Positions 44,568-54,699 of a DNA stretch of 64,000 nucleotides are shown here, piece after piece. The notes beneath the pieces are model-generated. The model was not told where the DNA came from. It did no database searches and saw only the letters and a list, made by a program, of their open reading frames with translations. Every line of letters begins with the position of its first letter. The stretch's first letter is position 1. The translations under genes were made by a program, and so were the position numbers. Origin of the DNA: Trissonchulus latispiculum (Eukaryota > Nematoda > Enoplea > Enoplida > Ironidae); the NCBI GenBank assembly GCA_030248195.1, contig JASAND010015622.1, positions 62,001-126,000 of the forward strand. Reading direction: 5' to 3'.

Positions 44568-46981
44568 CAGGTGTGGGCACGGATAGTCGGGTACCCGATA
44601 TCCAGTTAAAACCGGAAAAACCGGATAAAACTGGATCAAGCCATCCAAATTTTTTCAGGTTATAAAATTTTACGAAGGATACTGTAACTGAAGTAAAGTA
44701 ACGAAAGAAAAAATACTCCTGATATAGTTTTCAAACATTTTATAATTTTCTATTTGTAGTTTTGCCTTTTAATATACTATATTTATTTTGCTCTGACAAT
44801 TTTGCTTCGTTAATTCTTGTTGGAGCAATATTACGTGGAACTCGATGATTTAATTAAGACTTAAAATTTACAAGATACAAACAAAATGCTCGCATAAAAT
44901 TAGTGAACTTTTGTAAAGTTGGCAGTGTACTGTCTAACCAAACCTTACGAGTGGGAAACTGTGCACAAGGAGAACGTCGAACTTGGAGGAGATGTAGTTC
45001 CAGTCGGCCTATGCGAACCTCGCCAAAATCACTTAACTGAATCTTACTGAACAGAGTTAAACCGCCGATGAAGAGCAATGAATCAGAAGAAAAAGGAACA
45101 GACTGAATAAATTTTTGAAGTAAACTAGAAGGCTCTATAGGGTCACCCTGGAGCGTATTAAATTCCGAGAGGGTGAAATAGTCACTATTTCACAATACAA
45201 TGCAGATAAAAGGGACACACAGGAACTTACAAAAACAAAAGCCAGCAAAAACACACGACCACTCACGATAAGAACAAAATCTATACTGAATAGAGAGAGA
45301 CATAGGCAGAGAAAACTGGATTTTGGGAAGTGGTGGTAGAATCTGATTTTTTAGTTTTGAGACCCTTTTAGAAAGAGAGAAGTTTTGAAAGACTCCCAGC
45401 GAAAATAGACATACATACAGCGCCACCTAGTGACTAGGCTGGCTGACAAGAATACACACATTCTAACATAGAAACTAACAATTTCCAACAAATTTTCCGA
45501 ACAATTTCAAATAAATTTGACACAATTTTCTTATAAAATAACACTTCTATCATATTTTCACTCCAAAATAAATTCACTTAACAACATTTATCAATATTTG
45601 GAGGAACAATGTCACGTCACCTCGTTACATCATTACACTTTGTCATAACTCAGCGTTGCTCTCTAAGCTAACCGCCAGCAGCAGTACCTATTAACATTAG
45701 GTCAATTACCATTGTCAATCGAGACTGATGTGTTCTTAATCCACATAGTCAATTCTAAAGTTGTAAAACTTCTAATGCCCATTGCTGATCAGGTTTCTGT
45801 TTTTGTCAACTTTAACTATCTCTTAAACTGAATTTTGAAATGTAAAGAACCCACACAGTTGTTTTTACGGTCAGCTGATCAAATGTCGAAAATACATGTT
45901 TCTGGGTGATTCTTTCGTATGCCACACCTTTCGCAAGGTGTGCGCGTGCCAAATAAGAAGACTTTGGGAAAATGTAGCCAAGTTGCAAACAGGGTGATGG
46001 TGACTAAAACTTTCATCGGACACCGTGGGCTCGTAACAACATTAAATTAAATTTTTTCAATCAAGTAATTCGAGTATGTTTAATTGATGCGCAGTAAAAG
46101 TCTAATAAAATACCATCGGACTTGCTTCTGTCATCAGTTTTACGTTTAGTACAGTTAATACTCCAAGAGCAAAATTGGAAAGGAGTTATTGCTTTCATCT
46201 TAGATAAAATTATACAAATAATCTAAATGGAAAATTTAATTAATTTTAACAGAGAAGTCAATTTATTTCATAGAATAAAAATCCAAATATACTGGCACTT
46301 GAGTTAAAGATTTTATATTTGTTGTGACTAAAGTGTAGTGTTCGACTACAAAAATTTAGGTTTCCTTCTGAAACTTTTTTCTATGGTTTCATTAAAACAT
46401 TAAAGTTATGCTGCAGAATTAGTAAAACGTAGTACTTAGTGCAGCTTTTTACTGTTTGCAGCCTTTTGTGATGTTCCAATTTCCAGATATACTCAATTGA
46501 AGTTAGCCAAATTTGTGATGGGATTTGCTGCTATAATCCGAAATCATTCTAAAATTTATTTTCATTTAATGGCTAGATTAACCGCACATTACAACGGTGG
46601 TACGAAACTCCGAAGATTGCTGAACTAAGAGAGATTATAAAAAACCATTTATGATTTATGTTTTTGTATCAGCATCAGGTTTCGATGCCCTGGCAATTAA
46701 TTGAAAGTCACAAGAGTCCCTTTAAAATGTTTAGAACGCCTTTAAAAACCTTAGGAATGAGAACTTATCCAATTTAAGCTGAATTTGAATAAAGACTCCC
46801 TGCTGAAAACAGTTTTATTTTGAGATGGCTGGCTACACCCGAAAATTGGATTAAGAATTTCTCGTGTACCCGAAAGTGATCGGACACCGGGGTACCCGGC
46901 AAGAGTCGCAATTACCCGACGTAGGGCTTCGGGTAGTACAGGGTACCAGGGTCCAAATTTTTGGACCCGTGCCCACGCCTA
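44568..46981. mobile_element. hAT-like element, 8-bp TSD, with nested solo LTR
   Basis: The left end CAGGTGTGGGCACGG (first bases mutated) and the right end CCCGTGCCCACGCCTA are inverted. The 8-bp TSD GAGGCTAG is perfect at 44560-44567 and 46982-46989. Interior and subterminal CGGGTACCCG repeats align with the element at 13574-15293. The extra length is explained by the 726-bp LTR insertion at 44912-45637. No transposase frame. Confidence 0.88.
44912..45637. mobile_element. Solo LTR inserted in the hAT element
   Basis: The segment absent from the sister hAT copy begins TGTAAAG and ends ATTACA, flanked by CTTT (44908-44911 and 45638-45641). This has the TG...CA ends and 4-bp duplication of an LTR. 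No internal retroelement region is present, so it is a solo LTR left by LTR-LTR recombination. Orientation is unresolved because the ends are near-symmetrical. The short ORFs at 44854-45078 and 45190-45426 cross or lie in it and are not genes. Confidence 0.72.
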
Positions 46982-46989
46982 GAGGCTAG

Positions 46990-47752
46990 CAAATTTGTGC
47001 AAAATGAAGGCTTGGTTTTTGACAATGAGTTTCTGCTTTAACAAATAACGTGTGACCATGTATGGATAAAACAAATGTGCAACATAAATACCAAAACGTA
47101 TAAATTTCTTATAACCTGAAAAATTAAACAAAATAAGCATACACAAAAACATAAAGACATTACGACACACACAGTATGCAATACTGCGCTACTTCAGTTG
47201 ACTATTTAAAGACACCTAAGATGTATTCAATGTATTTTTCTGTATGGCGTCAGTCTCACTGCTATACTGCATGGGTTTCCGTATTTTTGAGAAGGCGTTT
47301 TCTTGTTCAAACCACAACAATTGTTCACTGGCAAAAGGTTAAAGATCTGAAGAGAAATGCAGAACTAACTATCACTCGCGGGAGGGCAAAGCTGAGGTGA
47401 TCCTGCGTTTGTTTTTCATGATTTAACGTCAACTTGGCTGGTTAAATTTTAGGTTTACTGTACTGTTTATTTAATTTAATCCTCAGAGACATGCTTAAAT
47501 AGACAAATTAATGAATATTTTCTCTATCGTATCCAGATGCATATGTTCTGGTGTTCTTAAACTACAGACTCAGCCTGTTGAAAGCAGTGCTGTCAAACAT
47601 CAACTGTGTTTGGATATGTATCCTCCGATCTAAGACAATTATTACAAGGATTGCATCTATTTACCTTTTTACTTTTTATTTTATTTATTTTTAATGTACT
47701 TATAGTCATCGGAGCAATGAAACAATAGCTCCTCGACTTATAGAACGTTGCT
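46990..47752. other. Upstream region of Srsx-like copy 2
   Basis: No supported gene. T-rich sequence (47660-47700) precedes the receptor start. The 74-aa plus ORF at 47176-47400 is unsupported. Confidence 0.4.
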
Positions 47753-50000
47753 ATGAAAATTCCATTATGTAGATGGGCCGCGTTGTGTTCTTTTATGATC
47801 CTAGGAGCTACAGCGACCATTGGTAGCATCATTACCATCTTGGTTGTCATAGTGCACAAAGACCTCCACAATAAAAACTTTTATCTGCTATCGGGTCTCG
47901 CTAGTACGTTCACAAATTAATTGCTTGTTTTGATTAACAGTGAAGGAGTAGCTAGGAAAAGACATAAAAGATTAATTGCTTAATTATAATAGTTAAGAAT
48001 TAAGATTGTCTAAGACTGTTTCAAGGCGGGACGGTGGCGGATTTCCTTAGATTGGCTTTGCTTGTTCGCAGACATTGGTCGCACCAATGGCAACCAAACG
48101 GATAATTGTCTGGTCGGTCAATGTCCAGCACTACTGCCTGCTCTGCAATGTAGGGATGGGCATGACAAAAGTTTATTCAATGGTGCAAATTGCTACAAGT
48201 CAAACTTCATTCATTGTTGTATCGAGTGGCAGCATTTGCAAGCGAAGACAGTTTGCTAGGAATGTTTGAAGCCAGCTAAACAATTCGTGCACTTCACAAG
48301 TTTTAGAGTATTAACACAAGGAGTAAACTTAGAAACATTAAGGACAACGTCTTCTGTTAAACTTCTTGAGTCTACCACTCCACGAAAGTGCTACCATAGT
48401 AAATGCATTCTTGTTTCAGTAGCAGATCTGATAGTCGGAGTTGGACACGTTCTGTATGGGATCAATGGCATAATCGTCATTGGCACTGAATCACCTCAGA
48501 ACGACACCATTACACCATTGGAGTGTCTGATGAAAGGAAGTCCTATTTTATTCAACTTCGGTACTCAAATATCAGTTGTTATGGTAGCAGCGATAGGATG
48601 CTTGCAGTATTATGGCACAAGCAGTACGCTAAGTTTGAAAACCTATATATTTTTAACGTGTTAGTTTCCGCGTATAATGTTTGTGTTTTGTCAATTGGAT
48701 GGGGTATATTTATTGTGATCGTATACCGAAGAGATATTCATATAAGTAGCAGATGCGTTACACCGTCAGTTTTTTCAGGAGCCTACTATAAGTTTAACAA
48801 GTAGGCCCCAAAAGGGGCAATATTCCTTTGCAGACCTGTTATTAATCAACAACAAATGAATTAAGCTAGAGTTAAGTTAAGTCGCAAGCGACATCACTTG
48901 CTGATTGCTTTCGATTTCACTTACGTAGTTTTCGAATTCGAATTATTACTATTGCTCTTCATAATATTCCATATATGTATGACTTACAATCACCTAATCC
49001 CCTCATTAATCGATCACTTCAGTGAACTCTATTTAGGTACGGCTTGAGCATAGACCCCTCACAAAAGTGACCACTTTCAAAGTGTAGTATACTAACACTG
49101 GCATCCTGAACAAAACGTCTTATTCTAATTTTCCAGTTTAGTGCCCATCTATAACAGCGTTCTTGTTTTTGTTATTCCTATTTTCAACCTCCTTCGCTGA
49201 ACTTCAGCTGCTAAAATTTGGCGATTGTAGGCCTAAGCCCCACATCTCGTTGGCGAATGGTGGGCCTAAGTCAAGCCAGGTGCAAACTTACGTAACTACC
49301 TATTACACCTCTGTGTAGCTCCCAAGCCACACTGGTGTTCAAAAACATGCAACCGTTCAGGTTGCTGACAGCCGAAGACTGCGCGAAGGCAGTTTGTGCG
49401 ACTCCTTAAATAGTGGTTGCAAAACCTAATTTGCATAATGTCACACAAAAAAACCCGGCCCTAAGTTAGCCCTATGTTGAAGATAGGGTTTCTGAATACA
49501 GAAGTGACTCACCCTACAATGAACATACTAATTTCCTTTTTATACATTCCTGCTCCAGCAGGAATAAAAATACGTTTCAGGTTGTTGTAGGTGTGATAAG
49601 TTTTCTCAACTACATAATCTTAGTGTTGTTGCTAGTGATCAGGAGAGCTAAAACAAAAGGTTTATTTTCAACACAAAAGTCTGGGAATGCAAATTACCAA
49701 CGCGAATTTCATGTCACTTTTACAGTATTGATTGTAATATTAACTACATTTCTTTTTGTGACAGTACCTGCTATTATTCAAACGATTAGCGCACAATTTG
49801 CTGACAGCCAATTTTACATGCAGGCTGTTGCCTGGAGTGCTTTTTTGATACCATTAAACTCTACTCTGAACATTTTTATTTACGCCAAAAGATATCGGTC
49901 ATTTCAAATTGCCTTAGGGAAGGCTTTTGCCTTTAAAGTGAAGGCAAAAGCGAAAGTGGACGCTAGTAGCTCGAAGCCAAACTTTCAAAATACGAAATAA
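47753..50000 (+). pseudogene. Srsx-like GPCR copy 2, broken
   Basis: A paralogue of 24354-25729. Exon 1 is 47753-47903 and exon 2 starts at 48420, with the intron at the same site and phase (a|ta). The TM2-loop sequence (ADLIVGVGH, TPLECLMKGSPILFNFGTQIS) is well conserved. Near 48591 eight bases that encode LSV in copy 1 are missing, shifting the frame just before the DRM(L)AVLW motif. Coding-like sequence continues in the new frame to about 48800, then a 780-bp interruption, then 49581-50000 (VVVG onward, TM5-TM7, IPLNSTLNIFIYAKRY). The interruption has GT and AG ends, but the phases do not match, and copy 1 has no intron there. The tail gains a Lys/Ala-rich extension. Probably a pseudogene. 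Confidence 0.8.
49335..49575 (+). repeat. Dispersed repeat, copy 1 (within interrupted receptor)
   Basis: About 230 bp from 'aaaaacatgcaaccg' to 'cctgctccagca', shared with 53018-53240 at moderate identity, including CCTAATTTGCATAA and TGTTGAAGATAGGG. It lies inside the segment that splits copy 2, next to its 3' junction. The class is unknown; the size fits a SINE or small MITE. Confidence 0.6.
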
Positions 50001-50419
50001 TATATTGTCAATGCCATGGAGTAAATTATAATACGTGGCATAATAATACATGCTTCGTTGCACATTCACATTCCAGGGAATACCACTAGCAGTTTTTTAA
50101 GGTTTGACCAACGTCTGCGCGTCTGATAAACATTGACGGGGGCCGTATTTTCAAAATTTCGTTCAAAATGCTGTAGGTACTGTGGCAACAATGGTGTTTT
50201 ATAATATCTTTATGTCTAACGTTGTTTGCTTAATTTAAAAAGTTCGTATACCAAAAAGTATGTAATGTGCGTGATTCATCTACAGATTAAAAATTTATGC
50301 ATCTTGTTGGATTAAACCTTCTCAAACCGTAATACTGCATTCACCATAATTGTTGTACTATACTATTACGTACGATTATTTGTTTGAATGGTCAGGAGTG
50401 TAAATGTTATGGACCTTGT
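50001..50419. other. Downstream of Srsx-like copy 2
   Basis: Non-coding. No canonical AATAAA was seen close to the receptor stop. Confidence 0.4.
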
Positions 50420-50423
50420 GTGT

Positions 50424-50572
50424 AATTGCCCCATATGCATAATGGGGCAAGTTCTTGCCCCATATGCATAATGGTGCGAGTTCTTGCCCCATATGCATAT
50501 GGGGCAAGAATTCTGTCCCAAATGCATAAAGGGCCAACATCTTGGCCCCAGGTGCCCATGGGACAAAGATCT
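50424..50572. repeat. Array of palindromic GGGGCAAG units
   Basis: Four to five imperfect units of about 32 bp, such as TTGCCCCATATGCATAATGG. Each is a hairpin with a CATATGCATA-type centre, and units become more diverged toward the right (TTCTGTCCCAAATGCATAAA, then TTGGCCCCAGGTGCCCATGG). The architecture is analogous to the arrays at 27815 and 29775, but the sequence differs. The ORFs on both strands here are repeat-derived. Confidence 0.75.
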
Positions 50573-51319
50573 TTTGCTATATTTGGAAATATCAGCAATT
50601 TTGAGTAATTTATTATTAGCAAGTTGTTTCAAACGTTTTCAAGCAAAAATGTTACATAACTGCATCAATTTTTAAATTGATACAAAACGAGATTGAAGTT
50701 CTAAAATTACAGAAGATTACATATCCAGATTTGAAATTCTTGAAATTTTGAAATTGTAAATTTCTTTGATGAAAATTCGTAGATTTTTAAATTTGTTTGA
50801 TATTTTGTAAAAAATGATATTTCTAGATGTGAAAATAGTCCAGAGCCAAAGTTTCTACTGTTTCAAAGTTTCAAAGTATTTAAAATCTAATTTTCAAAAT
50901 TGTGAATAGCATAATAATAAATTCAAATGATATATTTTTTGATTTGGAATTTTTCAAATTTTCTGAATTTACTATGTATATAGTTTTGGTTATGATAATT
51001 TAAGCTTAAACTGAATTAATACCAAATTCTGAGAACGAAAGAGAATATTCACAACATTGCTACAATGAATTGCTGAAAAATACTGTTTTGTCGTTGGGTT
51101 TTTCAAACAAAGTTAAGATTTATGTTTTGCCGAATAAAAATTTGAACTAACTTTTCTTCTGTATCTGCAATCAAATCTGTGACTAAGCTAAGGGCTGCAA
51201 CTTTTAACTAATACATTTAGTGTTATTGCAATAAAGTAGGGTTTTTCCACAATTGCTGGTTTTCTTTACTCGTCTATATGTATATAGTATTTGATGAGTT
51301 AATTTTATTTAGTCATTTG
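50573..51319. other. AT-rich gene-free stretch
   Basis: Very AT-rich, with short imperfect repeats of 'ttgaaattttgaaa' type. No ORF or RNA gene supported. Confidence 0.5.
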
Positions 51320-51326
51320 GTATAAC

Positions 51327-51741
51327 CAAGAGTACATAATGATAAGAGTGTGACAAGCGTCACACTCTATGCAATGAATGCAAAAACTATGCGATGCGCG
51401 CTAACGGCTTACCTCCCCACAAATTGACCCCCTCTCACACCGCCCCTATATGCGTACATAGTTCCAAACGGGGGTCTCTCACTCGCTTAGTATATTTTGT
51501 ACATCTATGTGTTAAGCATACACGCTTGCACCCCCTCCCCAAATTGGGCCCCTGTTAATTTCAGCGTGTAATTATGCAAAGCAGTGAGCGACCCCCGTTT
51601 GGACCACGTACCCATATAGGGGCGGTGTGAGAGGGGGTCAATTTGTGGGGGGGGGGTAAGCCGTTAGCGCGCATCGCAAAGTTTTTGCCTTCATTGCATA
51701 GAGTGTGACGCTTGTCACACTCTTGTCATTATGTACTCTTG
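51327..51741. mobile_element. MITE, CAAGAG family, tandem unit 1, TSD GTATAAC
   Basis: Ends CAAGAGTACATAATGATAAG / CTTATCATTATGTACTCTTG-type, with an arm match of about 95 bp. TSD GTATAAC lies at 51320-51326 and 51742-51748. The interior has the same TTGACCCCCTCTCACACCG and CCCCCGTTTGG inverted boxes as 19942-20352, at 415 bp versus 411 bp. Non-autonomous. Confidence 0.9.
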
Positions 51742-51748
51742 GTATAAC

Positions 51749-52073
51749 CAAGAGTACATAATAACTAAGAGTGTGACAAGCGTCACGCTCTTAGTTATCA
51801 TGCAAAAAACATCATCTGCACAATAACGGCTGACCCCCCCACAACTGAGTATGTGTACTTCAAATATTTTTGCCCGCTATGCCTACGTTCTAAAGCTCGT
51901 TACAGACGCACATTGAACCAACTGACTAGTTGTGTTTTTGAAAATATTTGAAAAATATTTGAAGTGCACATACTCAGTTGTGGGGGGGTCAGCCGTTATT
52001 GTGCAGATGATGTTCTTCGCTTGATAACTAAGAGCGTGACGCTTGTCACACTCTTAGTTATTATGTACTCTTG
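51749..52073. mobile_element. MITE, CAAGAG family, tandem unit 2, TSD GTATAAC
   Basis: It starts CAAGAGTACATAATAACTAA immediately after the TSD of unit 1 and ends TTAGTTATTATGTACTCTTG, with the same 7-bp GTATAAC at 52074-52080. At 325 bp its interior differs from unit 1 but keeps a GGCTGACCCCCCCAC box and its mirror. The middle GTATAAC is shared, so one element inserted into the duplicated target of the other. Confidence 0.9.
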
Positions 52074-52080
52074 GTATAAC

Positions 52081-53017
52081 TGAGCATTTATGGATGTCTT
52101 ACATATTTGTAATCGTTTTGGCAGTTTACATATTCCTAGTTTGTGTTTTTGTCTTGTAAATTTCAAGGTTGTATCGAAACTTTACAGGTGAATGATAATG
52201 AATTAACCCATATTAAAGTTACAAATATCTGTGTATTAATGGAAGAGATTCTAGCTGAAAAGCCTGATTCAAATCACTTTTCGATTGATATATGTCTATT
52301 TCAATCTTCGAAGCAGACTCAAAGAATGTTTTGGTGTAAACACTGCTTGAAATTTTTGTTTGATGCTGCGATGCATCATAGAACCAATGTGGGATCTATT
52401 AATTTTAGTTATCATTTCATGTATTTCAAAACAAGTTGGCCCCGAAATTCTGCAGTACATGTTTCTAGTTCTGCGCAAATTCAAACTAACAATTAACAAT
52501 ACTATTCAGTTTACTGTTTGTCTTCAGCATTTTCTGGTTACTTGACTGCTGAGCTGAACAACGCATTTCAGCTACTGGTTGGTTGCCGGTAGTTGAATAT
52601 AATTTACCCCGTTAGTTTCATGTCAAATTGCATTAACACTGTAATATTTAGTACTGTTGTTTCGATAGTACCGTCAGATGAAAACACATACTATGGTTTG
52701 TTGTATGTAATAAACCAATATTTACAACATACATTATCAGAGTTCTGCATTAATATTATTACTTCACTTCTAAACTAGAACTCTACAAGGTCCATTATAT
52801 ATGTGCGATAAATAAATGAATCTTAGCTTTAAACTAAAGTTCGCAGAAAGATGTCTACAAAAACAAAGGTACAAGATTTCTTGAGGTCGGGAAATCTTGG
52901 ATTTTCGTGAGATCTCGATTTTTGCTGTAATTTTGTTGAAAAGCAATAAGCGAGAGCTCAAGTTGAGTTTTCAGAGAATGAGGAGCTATGAAGAGATCCC
53001 AAGCTCCACTTATGCAC
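52081..53017. other. Gene-free stretch
   Basis: The ORF at 52143-52496 (117 aa, Cys- and His-containing but without a spaced zinc-finger pattern) is the longest here and remains unsupported. No element boundaries found. Confidence 0.4.
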
Positions 53018-53240
53018 CCAAAAACATGCAACCGCAACTGGATTGCTGACAGTTGACAATTGCGAGAAGACTGTAAATGCTGACGAATAAATAGCTCCTA
53101 ACCTAATTTGCATAAACGAACTTCCGCAAAAAAGTGTCCTATACTAGCCCTGTGTTGAAGATAGGGCATGCAACAGAGAAAACACACGCTAAACATAGAG
53201 ACATCTCATTTTATACATACCTGCTCCAGCACAAATAACT
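53018..53240 (+). repeat. Dispersed repeat, copy 2
   Basis: Related to 49335-49575 over most of its length (AAAAACATGCAACCG, ATTGCTGACAG, CCTAATTTGCATAA, TGTTGAAGATAGGGC, CCTGCTCCAGCA). It has the same orientation. No flanking duplication was identified. Confidence 0.6.
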
Positions 53241-53393
53241 AGTTCAAACATTACACTATATAATTGAACCAGCCGTGTCATATAATTCTGAATCGGGCGC
53301 TGATGTATAACAACTGGATTAGTATAATAGTAGAGTGTTGCAAAGAAAAGGTTAGCTTAGCCAGATGTTTTGCACATGCTGTAGGCGACTTTA

Positions 53394-53612
53394 TTGCAGA
53401 AACGAAATTCGCAGATCTTAGATAAACCCGACTATCCCAATGCACTACCGAGTCTTGAGCTTAGTGTGTGTAGGAGTTTTTGCGGTCGCGCTACTGAACT
53501 CGAACTGGAATGTGTTTCTTCGACCAGATTTTTGTTAAATCAAAATGTTAAGCTTGTAGATGAGTATTCTGATAATGCATCATCATATCTGGAAAAAGAC
53601 ATAGCATTTTAG
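53394..53612 (+). CDS. Unsupported short ORF or exon, 72 aa
   Basis: An open frame with balanced composition (DKPDYPNALPSLELS... LEKDIAF) ending in TAG. No domain, paralogue or splice context that I could confirm. Listed only because its composition is less biased than most short frames here. Confidence 0.15.
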   Translation: MQKRNSQILDKPDYPNALPSLELSVCRSFCGRATELELECVSSTRFLLNQNVKLVDEYSDNASSYLEKDIAF

Positions 53613-54214
53613 ATGAAGTACTGTAAATAGTAGTAAGTAGCATGATTTGATTTTCGCCCCAAACTGTATACTGACTATTCTAAACTGTATTTTAGTTATG
53701 ACTTTCCTACGTCCTGTATTGTACTACAAATGAAAAACGAACGAAACTAAGATGTCAGTACAGCACCTTCGATCCGAAAAAAATTTAGGTCTGAGGTGTA
53801 AATCTTAATGACAATATGATTTAAATAATATATTGTTCAATAAGTTTTAATTAACCGTGACTGTAACAAAATGTTATGTACTTCACATGTACAGTAGTGA
53901 TTCAGAAAGGTGATAATGAATGATCAGGATTTTGGAGTCATTGATTCATCTGTGAACCAGTTTTGGTGTAACCATGCAAAATGCTTTGAAGCCAACAGAC
54001 ACTTGCTTTGTTGGCACCTTTAAAAAGTACACTTGAATTTTCGCTGTATCTTTATTAGATAGTCATACGTCTTAATTCAGCTATATTGTTTATTTGGGTT
54101 AAAAAGCATTGGCCATCGCTTCGCCCCCTCGGGTACCCTGCAGCACCCAGAGTTAATCCAAGCTAGGCTAAACTAATAGCTAAGCCAATTGCAAAATTAC
54201 TTCGGAAATATATA

Positions 54215-54480
54215 TATGGCCTCCTCATCTGGCTCGTGATATTAATACAATAGAAAATCTGCAACGTACGTTACTAAACCGTTGCCTGGAAGGTCTGGTT
54301 AATCTTACGTCGAAGGCATAGTTTGAACGTTTAGTTTGAAAGGCTAAGGCGGTTTTGTAAAGCTTCTTAGTAATATAACAAATATAGTTAATTTGAAGGT
54401 AAATAATTTTCGCTTTGTCAGCTTAAAATTATTACACCTGGTATTCATAGATAGAGCAAGTCTACAGAAAATGTAATTCA
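54215..54480 (+). pseudogene. Decayed non-LTR retrotransposon (RT C-terminal) remnant
   Basis: The frame from 54225 reads WPPHLARDINTIENLQRTLL, then LEGLVNLTSKA*FERLV*KAKAVL*. This fits the region after the reverse transcriptase of LINEs (jockey/CR1/RTE-like: WxPHLxKDIxxIExVQRRxTK...YxERLxxLxLxxLExRR) with several stops. NNFRFVSLKLL downstream fits the usual FRxRVxxxWN part. The upstream RT core is absent. Confidence is limited by decay. Confidence 0.45.
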
Positions 54481-54699
54481 TCTTTTAACTAAATGAACGT
54501 TCTAGTTTGAATTAGTCTGGTCGTCGTGGTTGTTTTGGTGACTTCTCTACCATTTTCCAAAGAACAACTGCCTAGAAAGTTCTTATATGGAACAATTTTT
54601 GAAGGACCTGCTTCGGCCATCGGGCAGTTGTAAAGTCCCGCTGGCAGTTGGCACCCTGCGTGCTGCTGGCACAATGATTTAGTTTATTCAATTGTTTGC

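Noticed and set aside
48062..48269. Two overlapping 64-65 aa plus ORFs
   Set aside because: They lie inside the first intron of the broken Srsx-like gene, overlap in different frames and show no domain.
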